A stretch of DNA of 64,000 bases from positions 62,001 through 126,000 of the forward strand of contig JAUIGE010000014.1 of assembly GCA_030430205.1 (NCBI GenBank), written 5' to 3'. Shown in pieces: positions 43,129 through 53,530 of the stretch. The position numbers and the translations under genes are program-made. Each line of letters opens with the position of its first letter. The first letter of the stretch is position 1. The notes beneath the pieces were generated by a model. It did not search any database. It worked only from the letters and a program-made list of their open reading frames with translations, and was not told the origin of the DNA. Source of the stretch: Bacteroidia bacterium. GTDB lineage: Bacteria > Bacteroidota > Bacteroidia > J057.

Positions 43129-45844
43129 GCCGAAGGGCATCCAACCTGATGCGCGCATCTTTCATCAAAGCAGCAAGCTTCGCCTGCTCTTCTACCGCAA
43201 TCTGAATCTCTTCCGAACGAATATGCTTGTTTTTTTGCTGCAGGCTTTTCAACCTTCCGATTTCATGATCCAGGCTGAGGCGCATCCTTTCCAATCCACG
43301 GGAAATTTCCGTCACAGCCTGGGCTTCTGAAAATTCAGAGGCGGCGGCGATCATGTCCGGAATGATGGTTTCCACCAGACTTTCATTCCGGATGAGTTCG
43401 TCTATCTGTCCAGGGATCAACTGCTGATCGAAGACTTCAACAGGATATAAATCTGTCACATCTTCGCCGCTGTGATCCACCACCACCCTCAGGGGAGTAT
43501 GGGGGAGAAAACGATCCACATCTATGTTTTGCCCGCCTGCGGTTTCCAGCACAAAAAGGGCTTCCATCAGTATCCCCGGGCTACCGCCCGCCCGAAAAAC
43601 GCCAAAGCTTGCGCTTCCTGTCCCCAAACTCAGGACCATATCTATGGCCCCCGTGACCATGGGATGATCCCAGCTCAGGAAGCTCATATCTTCCCTGCTC
43701 AGGGCGCGTTTGCGGTCAAAGGTGATCGACATCCCCTCATCCGGAATATTCGGAAATGCCTCTTTGTTTTGGGTGGAAGGATGCAGCAGATAGGTGCGCG
43801 GAGCCAGGTCTTCCATCTCGACGCCAAAGTTGGTAAAAACTTCAGTCATATAGTTTTCCAGGCTAATATCCAGGTCTTCTGCCCTGATTTGGGCGACCAG
43901 TTTTTGGGCGATTTCAGGGCGAAATGAGTTCATTTCGAGCAGGCGATCGCGCCCATTGGCGAGCCTTGCCTTGAGCTCCTGCTGGAAAGCAGCGGTATCG
44001 GCGATCAGGGATTCGAGCTGCTTGTCGGCATCTGTAGTTGAGGCAGCAAGAGAGGCGCTGCGCAGGCGATCGCCAAACACATGGGAAATCTTATTTCCGC
44101 CCTCCAGGTTTTCCTCAAAAGCATTCAGGCCTTCGTGATACCACCTGACCAGGACTTCCTCGGGACTAGCGAGGAGGTAAGGCACATGGATCTGTATATC
44201 TGCTGACTGCCCGATCCGGTCGAGGCGGCCGATGCGCTGTTCCAATAATTCAGGATGAAAGGGCAAATCGAAAAGCACAAGGTGATGGGCGAATTGAAAA
44301 TTCCGTCCCTCACTGCCTATTTCAGAACACAGGAGCAGGCGCGCTCCATCTGATTCTGCAAACCAGGCTGCATTCCGATCGCGTTGTACGATCGTCAGCT
44401 CCTCGTGAAAAACGCCTACATTCAGGCTGACTCGTTGACGCAAGGCCTCCTCCAATTCGAGGACTTTTTCTTTGGTTTTGCAAATAAGCAGGACTTTGGC
44501 AGGATCTATCAGCTCCATCTGGCCTACGAGCCAGTCAACTTTTGCATCCAGCTCCTCTGATGCCTTCAGAGGCACCAAATGGGCTTTTCGCCTGGGAAAT
44601 CCGCTCATGGCGGATCGGGTATTGCGAAAAACCACCCGGCCCGGGCCATGCTGGTCAAGCAAATCCTCGATGAGGTTATTGCGGGCAGCATCGCCTCCTT
44701 TTGCCAGAGCGTCCAGTCTTTTCTTGCCAAAAAGTGATTCCAATACGCTTTTTTCGGAGGCTCCCAGGGCTTTCCCCAGAGACAGGCTTTCGACTAAATC
44801 TGCGATCTCTTGGTGGTCCTGGTTCTCGTTTTGGAATGCCTCATAGTCAGGGTATCTGTCCGGGTCGAGCAGCCGAAGCCGTGCGAAATGACTTTCCAGG
44901 CCCAATTGCTCAGGCGTAGCAGTGAGCAGCAGCAATCCTTTTGCCACCCTGCTCAATAGCTCGACTACCGCATAGGCGGGGCTCACCTGCTCCACAGACC
45001 ACTCCAGGTGGTGTGCCTCATCCACTACCAGCATATCCCAACTCGCTGAAAGCGCTTGCCGGGTCCGGTTTGCCGAACCCGCCAAAAAGGCCGTGCTGCA
45101 GATGATGAGTTGGTCATCCAGGAAAGGATTTCCCTCCGGAGCGCTCTCATCGAGAGCGGCACAGCGCTCCTCATCAAAAATGTGAAACCACATATTAAAC
45201 CGCCGCAAAATCTCCACAAACCACTGGTGAACCAGTGACTCAGGTACGAGGATCAATACCCGCGAAACCCGCCCGCTGAGCAGCAGGCGATGCAAAATCA
45301 GGCAGGCCTCGATCGTTTTTCCCAGGCCCACTTCATCTGAGAGCAATACGCGTGGCGCATAGCGGGTACTCACTTCGTGGGCAATATAAAGCTGATGCGG
45401 GATGAGGTCGATCCGGCCACCGACAAACCCGTTGATGGGCGATATTTTTCGGCGATGGTCGTATTGCAGGGTCTTTCTGCGCAGGGCAAATAGCTCAGGG
45501 GGATCTACATCCCCCATGACGAGTTTGTCATCTACGCCATGCCTGACCGTCACATCTCCCAGCTCTGCCTCAGACAAGACCCTGTCTTTTCCTATATACA
45601 AAATGAGTTCGCCCTCCTGCACACGCTCTATGAGCAAAGGGCGTTTTTGGTCATCGACTATCGTATCTCCTGGCTTGAAGAGCACCCTGCGCAAGGGCGC
45701 ATTTTCCGCCGAATACAGGCGTGTCTCTCCCGCTAAGGGAAAAAATATTTGTACCCGACCTTTGCTGGTCTCCTGTACAATACCCAGGCCGAGCTCAGGC
45801 TCCCCTTCACTGATCCATCTTTGATCCGGATAGAATATTTCCAT
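43115..45844 (-). CDS. rapA: RapA/HepA-type SNF2 helicase
   Basis: 909 aa. An N-terminal Tudor-like region (WISEGEPELGLGIVQETSKG) precedes the SNF2 motor: motif I DEVGLGKTIEACL (about 169-181), motif II VDEAHHLEW, motif III LLLTATPEQL; the second RecA fold has VLLICKTKEKVLELEEAL and LLCSEIGSEGRNFQ. The C-terminal part resembles RapA. In Escherichia coli RapA binds RNA polymerase and uses ATP hydrolysis to recycle it. An E. coli-like role is likely from the shared architecture. The gene is alone on the minus strand. Confidence 0.88.
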   Translation of the reverse strand: MEIFYPDQRWISEGEPELGLGIVQETSKGRVQIFFPLAGETRLYSAENAPLRRVLFKPGDTIVDDQKRPLLIERVQEGELILYIGKDRVLSEAELGDVTVRHGVDDKLVMGDVDPPELFALRRKTLQYDHRRKISPINGFVGGRIDLIPHQLYIAHEVSTRYAPRVLLSDEVGLGKTIEACLILHRLLLSGRVSRVLILVPESLVHQWFVEILRRFNMWFHIFDEERCAALDESAPEGNPFLDDQLIICSTAFLAGSANRTRQALSASWDMLVVDEAHHLEWSVEQVSPAYAVVELLSRVAKGLLLLTATPEQLGLESHFARLRLLDPDRYPDYEAFQNENQDHQEIADLVESLSLGKALGASEKSVLESLFGKKRLDALAKGGDAARNNLIEDLLDQHGPGRVVFRNTRSAMSGFPRRKAHLVPLKASEELDAKVDWLVGQMELIDPAKVLLICKTKEKVLELEEALRQRVSLNVGVFHEELTIVQRDRNAAWFAESDGARLLLCSEIGSEGRNFQFAHHLVLFDLPFHPELLEQRIGRLDRIGQSADIQIHVPYLLASPEEVLVRWYHEGLNAFEENLEGGNKISHVFGDRLRSASLAASTTDADKQLESLIADTAAFQQELKARLANGRDRLLEMNSFRPEIAQKLVAQIRAEDLDISLENYMTEVFTNFGVEMEDLAPRTYLLHPSTQNKEAFPNIPDEGMSITFDRKRALSREDMSFLSWDHPMVTGAIDMVLSLGTGSASFGVFRAGGSPGILMEALFVLETAGGQNIDVDRFLPHTPLRVVVDHSGEDVTDLYPVEVFDQQLIPGQIDELIRNESLVETIIPDMIAAASEFSEAQAVTEISRGLERMRLSLDHEIGRLKSLQQKNKHIRSEEIQIAVEEQAKLAALMKDARIRLDALRLIRK

Positions 45845-45921
45845 ATAACTTTTTCAATTGGCGCGAAGAAAGAAAAAGTAGCCGGGATAACAAAGGCCAG
45901 GATCAATGAAAGGGTGAGCCG

Positions 45922-46491
45922 TCAGGGACGAGCTATCTTTTGCCCGCTTTTATCAATAAAAAACCAGCTGTCACTTTTCATCACATGGTATTCACCATCC
46001 TGTTCCAACTTGCAGTCGAGCGCAACTTTTGCTTTGCCCGCTGAAAAGGGATGCGCACACGCAAACTGCGGTTCGATCACTATTTTTCCTGTAGCGTCCG
46101 CAAAACCGATTTTGCCATTTTTGATAATCCGGAACAGGCCGTCTTCCAGGTAGTCAGGACCATTGTCAAACCAATACACTTCAAAAAGGGTCTCCCCTTT
46201 CGGATTGATAGCTACCGGCACATCTTTTTCTCCTGAAGTGGAGATTACCACGCCATAGGTGGTGATGGTATCGCTAAAGCTAAGAGCGTATTTCCCAAAA
46301 GGTATGACGGTATCTCCCTTTTGATCGATAAAGCAGAATATATCATCCGCATCAAGGGGTATTTTGAAAAGGGTATCCTGAGCCGGGGAATCCGTGATTT
46401 CAGCTTCTACCTCCGTGTTTTGGGGAGGCTGTGGCTCATTTGAGCAGGCCAGCATGAGCAGGCAGCTCAGAACGATCAGTAGGTATTTCAT
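45922..46491 (-). CDS. WG-repeat lipoprotein
   Basis: 189 aa. A lipoprotein signal ends at Cys16 (IVLSCLLMLAC). The mature part has WG-repeat-like beta units: DDIFCFIDQKGDTVIPFGKY, then IKNGKIGFADATGKIVIEPQ and SDSWFFIDKSGQKIARP. WG (KWG) repeat proteins of Bacteroidota are cell-envelope proteins of unknown function. The gene lies between the rapA-type and katG genes on the same strand, with no close partner. Confidence 0.75.
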   Translation of the reverse strand: MKYLLIVLSCLLMLACSNEPQPPQNTEVEAEITDSPAQDTLFKIPLDADDIFCFIDQKGDTVIPFGKYALSFSDTITTYGVVISTSGEKDVPVAINPKGETLFEVYWFDNGPDYLEDGLFRIIKNGKIGFADATGKIVIEPQFACAHPFSAGKAKVALDCKLEQDGEYHVMKSDSWFFIDKSGQKIARP

Positions 46492-46530
46492 AGGTTATAT
46501 AGCTTTTCAAGCTGTTAAACAGCCTTAAAA

Positions 46531-48801
<2,271 letters not shown>

Positions 48802-48809
48802 TTAAAGGA

Positions 48810-48817
48810 CAAATTTA
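48810..48817 (-). promoter_or_regulatory. putative -7 box of katG
   Basis: Read on the minus strand, TAAATTTG matches the Bacteroidota TAnnTTTG box exactly, 30 bases upstream of the katG start. No clear TTTG is seen about 20 bases further upstream. Confidence 0.45.
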
Positions 48818-48871
48818 TAATAATCTTTACTTATTGGTTGTATTTACTTGTTAACACTTTGAATGACTTTA

Positions 48872-48961
48872 GGACAGTGGACAGTGGACAGTGGACAGTG
48901 GGCAGTGGGCAGTGGGCAGTGGGCAGTGGGCAGTGGACAGTGGACAGTTAACCGTTAACTG
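48872..48961. repeat. heptamer array GGACAGT/GGGCAGT (11 units) plus palindrome
   Basis: Eleven 7-bp units: GGACAGT four times, GGGCAGT five times, GGACAGT twice (48872-48948). The last unit runs into the perfect dyad CAGTTAAC-C-GTTAACTG (48945-48961). It lies 92 bases upstream of the katG start. Confidence 0.85.
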
Positions 48962-49048
48962 CATGAGATGTTTGAGCGCTCTCTAATACTATACCCGATC
49001 ATCCTACTAGACATTTTGCCTGCTTAGCCAAGCTGAAGAGAAGATTTA

Positions 49049-49128
49049 GACAGGATAAACATGGTTTTCAGGATTTAGAAGAAAAACAAATGGCATCCTG
49101 TTAATCCTGAAAATCCTGTATTCCTGTC
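49049..49128. repeat. imperfect palindrome (GACAGGAT...) between katG and argE
   Basis: GACAGGATAAACATGG..TTTTCAGGATT pairs with AATCCTGAAAATCCTG..TCCTGTC; arms of about 26 bases with a 27-base loop. The rest of 48962-49268 shows no gene and no other structure. Confidence 0.55.
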
Positions 49129-49268
49129 AAAAAAGGAGGTATGACAATTTTGTTTAGTGGTATGATACCCGATCTAATCGCTGCTGCCGAAGTACGCCTG
49201 ACCGGGCGTAAAGCTTTGCGAGAAAAGGCCGTAGGCAGACAGGAAGAAAAGCAGGAAAAATGTTTTTT

Positions 49269-50429
49269 TCATCTTAAGCCCGTTAATTCCTCCACCAATC
49301 GCTGCACAAATGCCACGCCCGCCTCCAGCTGCTCCGCAGCTATAAACTCATCGGCGCGATGCGCCTGGGCGATAGAGCCCGGGCCGCAGATCACGGCCTC
49401 AAAACCGCCTTCGGCAAACTGCCCCGCTTCGGCCGCATAGGCGACCGTGTCGAGCTTATCTATGCCGCTCAGGCGGCGAATCAGCGCCACAATCGACAGA
49501 TGCTCCGGCGTATCCAGCGGCGGCACCGCAGGATGATGCTCCGATGTCTGTATCCGAAAATCGGGAAATTTCTGGCGGACCACCGCCTCCCGCTCCCGAC
49601 AATGCGCCTCAAAATCAGCGCGGATATCTCCGACTTTGTCCTGTGGGATCACCCGCACATCCCAGTGAAAACTGCATGAATCGGAGATGACATTGGGGGC
49701 GATGCCGCCCTTGACTGTGCCTATATGGATAGAAGTATGTGGGGGCGAAAAGCGATCATCCAGATGGCCGGCGGCCACCAATGCGTCCATTTTGGCTTCC
49801 AGCCAGAGGATGAGGCGTGCCGCCTCGTGGATGGCACTCACCTCCTGCCGGATGCGGCTGGAGTGCCCGGCGGAGCCGTTGACGGTCGTTTCAAAAATGC
49901 AGATGCCCTTTTGCCCAACGATGGGCTGCATCAGGCTCGGCTCGCCGATGATGGCGAATTGGGGTTTTTCTGTATAGAAATCGTTGATGGCCTGAACCAG
50001 CTCTGGCGCAGCCAGACAGCCGATTTCCTCATCATAGGAAAAGGCAAAGTAAATCGGCTTTTTCAAATCCGCCTTCACCATCTCCGGCAGCACCGCCAGA
50101 CAACAGGCCAAAAAGCCTTTCATATCGCAGCTGCCGCGCGCATACAGCTTTCCCTCCTTTTCTGTCAATACAAAAGGGTCCGTATGCCAATCCTGTCCCG
50201 CGACAGGCACCACATCGGTGTGGCCCGACAGGATCACACCTCCATCGACCGCCGGACCGATCCGGCAGTGAAGCGAGGCTTTGCTGCCTTCCTCATTGGG
50301 CACAAATTGATAGGCGACGCCATAGGATTCCAGGTAATCGCCGATCCATCGGATGATGGAGAGGTTGCTTTGCCCGCCGAGTACGGGGAAGGCGACGAGT
50401 TTTGCAAGAATTTCTTTAGCTACATTCAT
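49269..50429 (-). CDS. argE: acetylornithine deacetylase / M20 peptidase
   Basis: 386 aa. The two-zinc site motifs of the M20 family are visible: SGHTDVVPVAG (first His and Asp), GSCDMKGFLA (bridging Asp), and SYDEEIGCLAAPEL (the Glu base and next ligand). The dimerisation domain carries HTSIHIGTVKGGIAPNVIS, typical of ArgE. ArgE removes the acetyl group from N-acetylornithine in arginine synthesis, but some homologues cleave other N-acyl amino acids. The upstream gene is a YfcC-like carrier, so substrate uptake and deacylation may be linked. A MITE-like element sits 25 bases upstream and may supply or disturb its promoter. Confidence 0.88.
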   Translation of the reverse strand: MNVAKEILAKLVAFPVLGGQSNLSIIRWIGDYLESYGVAYQFVPNEEGSKASLHCRIGPAVDGGVILSGHTDVVPVAGQDWHTDPFVLTEKEGKLYARGSCDMKGFLACCLAVLPEMVKADLKKPIYFAFSYDEEIGCLAAPELVQAINDFYTEKPQFAIIGEPSLMQPIVGQKGICIFETTVNGSAGHSSRIRQEVSAIHEAARLILWLEAKMDALVAAGHLDDRFSPPHTSIHIGTVKGGIAPNVISDSCSFHWDVRVIPQDKVGDIRADFEAHCREREAVVRQKFPDFRIQTSEHHPAVPPLDTPEHLSIVALIRRLSGIDKLDTVAYAAEAGQFAEGGFEAVICGPGSIAQAHRADEFIAAEQLEAGVAFVQRLVEELTGLR

Positions 50430-50454
50430 AACACAAAAATGAATATTTATGGTT

Positions 50455-50696
50455 CTTTGACAATTTCAGTTAACTGAGTCGCCTTGATAATATTCAATGT
50501 CTTTTATGAAAAAGTTTTTGCTTTTGACTCAGAACATCCCCCGTCCGAGACGGCCCCTTGAAAGGGGCCTGACGTAAGTTTTGGAGGGATTTTATCCCTC
50601 CTTCTCACCATTAGCCCCTTTTGAAGGGGCGATTACGGAAGGGGATGTTCCAACAAAAAAACATTCGTTTTTAAGACTACACTAACATTGTCAAAG
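50455..50696. mobile_element. MITE-like element, copy 1 (TTTGACAAT termini)
   Basis: Perfect 10-base terminal inverted repeats (CTTTGACAAT at 50455-50464 and ATTGTCAAAG at 50687-50696) enclose 242 bases without a gene. The middle is two hairpins of GGCCCCTT..AAGGGGCC type. A second copy in the opposite orientation lies at 62130-62374. It occupies most of the 300-base gap between the YfcC-like gene and argE. No transposase is present, so it is non-autonomous. Confidence 0.7.
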
Positions 50697-50729
50697 CCCC
50701 AAATTTACTTTTTTACCCTCATCTGCTAA

Positions 50730-52112
50730 TCAGCCCCACCCAATCGCCACACTCAGCAGCAGCGCCGCCCACGACACCAATAACACCCAGCCCACCAGCG
50801 GAAATATAAACCGCAGCCAGCGGTCAAATGGCACCCTACACATCGCCAGCATGGCGATCAGGCCACCCAGAGAGGGGTTGAAGAGGTTGGTGACGCCGTC
50901 ACCGATCTGAAAGGCCAGAATGGTCGTCTGGCGGGTGAGGCCGAGCAGCTCGCCCAGCGGCACCATGATCGGCAGGGTGGCCAGCGCCTGCCCGCTACCT
51001 GAAGGGATAAACATATTGGTGATGGACTGGGTCACCGACATCAGGAAAGCGGAAACATAGGTAGGGAAATGCGTGAGCATGGCAGCCAGCTCATGGGTGA
51101 CGGTATCGGAAATGTGGCCCATTTCCATGATCTCCCGGATGGAGGTGGCGTAGCCTACCATAAAGGCGCCGGGGGCGACTACAGCAATGGCCTTCAGGGC
51201 CGTTTCACTCAACCTTTTCCCATTCATCCGCGCGGCGAGGCCCGCCGCGATGGCGATCATCATGAAGATGGCGGAGATCTCTGTGAAAAACCATTTTTTC
51301 TCAAAAATCCCATAAATCATGGCGCTGAGGCCAAAGAGAAAAATAAACAACACCAGCAGGTTGTTGCGGCTCAGGCGGTAGTCCTGCAGGGGTTGAGAAA
51401 GGGTCAGCCCTTCCTGATTCAGGCCTTCGGCCAGGCTTTTGCTTTTGTCTTTCAGGATTTTTTTGAAATAGCGCAGGTTATACCAGGCCATGATCCCCAG
51501 GGCCGAAAAACACAAAAGCGAGCGCAGCAATGCGCCCGAGAACATCGGCAATTGGGCGATCTTGTGGCCCGTGCCCACGGTATAGGGATTGATGGGCGAA
51601 AGCCCAAAACCGACGGTGATGGCACCCACCGAGATGCCGGCAGCCAGCATCAGGTCCCCGCCGATGGCGAGGCTGACTACCGCTGCGATCGGTATGAGCG
51701 CGATATTGTTTTCGTAGCCGACGGCTACGCCCAGCATGCCAAAAAGGAAGGTCGTCAACACGACGATGAGGTACCTGCGCTTCAGCCCCAGCTTTTTAAT
51801 CAGCGTGCCTACGCTGTTTTCGATCACCCGGGATTCTTCCAGTATCCCAAACATGATGCCGCTGGCAAGCACCACAAAGATGATCGGCGCAGCCGTGGCG
51901 AAGCCCATAGGGAAGGCTTTGAATAAGCCCAGCAAGCCCACTGGCGAGGATTCGATCTTCTGATAGGAACCCGGAATCACCCGGTTTCGTCCCTCTACCA
52001 GCTCGGTCTGGTATTCACCGGCAGGTAGCAGCCATGTCAGCAGCATGGCAAATACCATGATGCAGAAGAGTAGGACGACGGGGTGCGGGATGCGTTCGTA
52101 CCAGGATTTCAT
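50730..52112 (-). CDS. YfcC-family carboxylate/amino-acid carrier
   Basis: 460 aa, about 12 membrane spans. It opens with YERIPHPVVLLFCIMVFAML and LLPAGEYQTE, and the carrier signature GLSPINPYTVGTGHKIAQLP and later FIPSGSGQALATLPIMVPLG match the YfcC/anaerobic C4-dicarboxylate and arginine-ornithine antiporter group. The substrate is a carboxylate or basic amino acid (inference). The M20 deacylase gene is next on the same strand, which suggests uptake of an N-acyl amino acid or peptide. The two genes are separated by a MITE-like insertion. Confidence 0.85.
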   Translation of the reverse strand: MKSWYERIPHPVVLLFCIMVFAMLLTWLLPAGEYQTELVEGRNRVIPGSYQKIESSPVGLLGLFKAFPMGFATAAPIIFVVLASGIMFGILEESRVIENSVGTLIKKLGLKRRYLIVVLTTFLFGMLGVAVGYENNIALIPIAAVVSLAIGGDLMLAAGISVGAITVGFGLSPINPYTVGTGHKIAQLPMFSGALLRSLLCFSALGIMAWYNLRYFKKILKDKSKSLAEGLNQEGLTLSQPLQDYRLSRNNLLVLFIFLFGLSAMIYGIFEKKWFFTEISAIFMMIAIAAGLAARMNGKRLSETALKAIAVVAPGAFMVGYATSIREIMEMGHISDTVTHELAAMLTHFPTYVSAFLMSVTQSITNMFIPSGSGQALATLPIMVPLGELLGLTRQTTILAFQIGDGVTNLFNPSLGGLIAMLAMCRVPFDRWLRFIFPLVGWVLLVSWAALLLSVAIGWG

Positions 52113-52143
52113 AAGAGGATGTGCAGATTTGCAGATGAGAGGA

Positions 52144-53409
52144 TCAGGAAGCTGAGAAGTAGTTTTCTGTGATGAGTTTATGGTATGGGATGATGTGTAT
52201 TTCTGTGGAATTCAGGATCATTTTTTCATCCATTTCCAAATTAATCAAAAATGCTTTTTCAGGTTTGTACCTGTCGATGAAAGATCTAAAAGATCTTGAA
52301 ATCTGAGCTTTGCCAAGCTTTTGGTATTTCACCTCAATGGGAATGCGGGTTCTCCCATTATCCAACACGAAATCAACTTCTGCTTTATCTTTGCTCCGCC
52401 AAAATTTGGTTTGCCAGCCATGGGGAGCGGCCTGCTGTTCAAGCAATTGGAAAATGAAATTTTGAAAAATAAAACCGCTATTATGAGATTCTCCGACCTG
52501 GCCTACAAGGTTCAGGCTGTAATTTCTTAAGCCTAAATCCATAAAATAAAGCTGTGGGCTCTTGGTCAGCTCTTTGTTGAAATTATTAAAAAAGGGGGTA
52601 ATTTGTTTTATAATGTAGGTTTTCTCAGCATACCAAAGGTATTTTTTCAGGGTAGGAGTGGATAAGCCCGCCTCTGTGGAAAGTTGAGAATAGTTGATCG
52701 GTTTTCCCGCCCGATCTGCTAATAGCTTAACCAATAATACAAAGGCTTCGGGTCGGGATATATTAAGCAAGCTTGTTACATCTTTTTCAATATAGCTTCT
52801 AAAAATCTCATCAATCAACGCCCGTTTTTCTGTAGCCTTTTTCTCCATAATTATGCGGGGATATCCCCCAAAATTCAAATACTCAAAGAGCAATCCTGCT
52901 AGTTGCTGTTTCTCTATGGCAAAAAATTGGGAAAGTTTATTTTCATATTTATAGGCTGTCCGATGGTTTACAAACTCTAAAAAAGAAACGGGTCCCAGCT
53001 CAAATATTCTTTTTCGGCCTGATAAAGATTCCTGAATCTTTTCCTTTAATTCGAGGCTTCCAGAACCTGAAACCACATATTTATACGGCAAATTTCTATC
53101 ATAAAGGCCTTTCAAAAATAAACCGGCATCTTCCTTCCGTTGAATTTCATCGATGAAAACATAAGCCTTTTTTTCCCCGAATTCCAATTGAAGCTTTTGA
53201 ACCAGGCTGGATTGGCTGGCGAAATAAAGCTGATCTCTGTCGATATCCAGGTTCAAGGAAATGCAAGCTTCGCCCCTTCTTTCCAATTCTTCCTTCAACT
53301 TCATGAGCAAAGTGGTTTTACCCACCTGACGGGCTCCTACAAGTAGGCTTATTTCTTTTGCAATCAAATGCGATTTCAGGTCCTGATAGAGTTCCCGCTT
53401 GATTTCCAT
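52144..53409 (-). CDS. AAA_14/DUF4143 ATP-binding protein
   Basis: 421 aa. Walker A is GARQVGKTT (25-33), Walker B KAYVFIDEIQ (about 85-95), and the middle contains an AAA_14 sensor region (YKYVVSGSGSLELKEKIQES). The C-terminal part is DUF4143 (FIFQNFIFQLLEQQ; KFWRSKDKAEVDFVLDNGRT; IPIEVKYQK), which resembles a PD-(D/E)XK nuclease-like fold with the D...E-x-K spacing DFVLD..PIEVK. The cellular role of the family is unknown. It stands alone. Upstream lies a series of three TTTAGCCCGAG motifs spaced 33 bases apart. Confidence 0.93.
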   Translation of the reverse strand: MEIKRELYQDLKSHLIAKEISLLVGARQVGKTTLLMKLKEELERRGEACISLNLDIDRDQLYFASQSSLVQKLQLEFGEKKAYVFIDEIQRKEDAGLFLKGLYDRNLPYKYVVSGSGSLELKEKIQESLSGRKRIFELGPVSFLEFVNHRTAYKYENKLSQFFAIEKQQLAGLLFEYLNFGGYPRIIMEKKATEKRALIDEIFRSYIEKDVTSLLNISRPEAFVLLVKLLADRAGKPINYSQLSTEAGLSTPTLKKYLWYAEKTYIIKQITPFFNNFNKELTKSPQLYFMDLGLRNYSLNLVGQVGESHNSGFIFQNFIFQLLEQQAAPHGWQTKFWRSKDKAEVDFVLDNGRTRIPIEVKYQKLGKAQISRSFRSFIDRYKPEKAFLINLEMDEKMILNSTEIHIIPYHKLITENYFSAS

Positions 53410-53435
53410 GATGCTGATTTTACACCAATTTACAA

Positions 53436-53512
53436 TTTAGCCCGAGAAAATCAAAAATGAATTTATTATTTAGCCCGAGTATTTTGTAAGTCCATTTACA
53501 AATTAGCCCGAG
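53436..53512. repeat. three TTTAGCCCGAG motifs at exact 33-bp spacing
   Basis: TTTAGCCCGAG at 53436 and 53469 and ATTAGCCCGAG at 53502, upstream of the DUF4143 ATPase start (53409). Two copies are preceded by TTTACAA and two are followed by TATTTTG; the remaining spacer bases differ. A 33-bp step is about three helical turns, so bound proteins would sit on one face. Confidence 0.75.
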
Positions 53513-53530
53513 TATTTTGAAAATGCTCTT

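Noticed and set aside
49141-49440. A 99-codon plus-strand frame between katG and argE
   Set aside because: More than half overlaps the argE 3' end in antisense, and the rest has no coding character.
51069-51926. A 285-codon plus-strand frame
   Set aside because: Antisense to the YfcC-like carrier. The product is full of His, Gln and Asp where the true strand encodes hydrophobic spans.
53436-53512. CRISPR-like array (repeat word with variable spacers)
   Set aside because: Only three 11-bp repeats with 22-base partly similar spacers and no cas genes. The repeat is too short, and a regulatory or binding-site series fits better.
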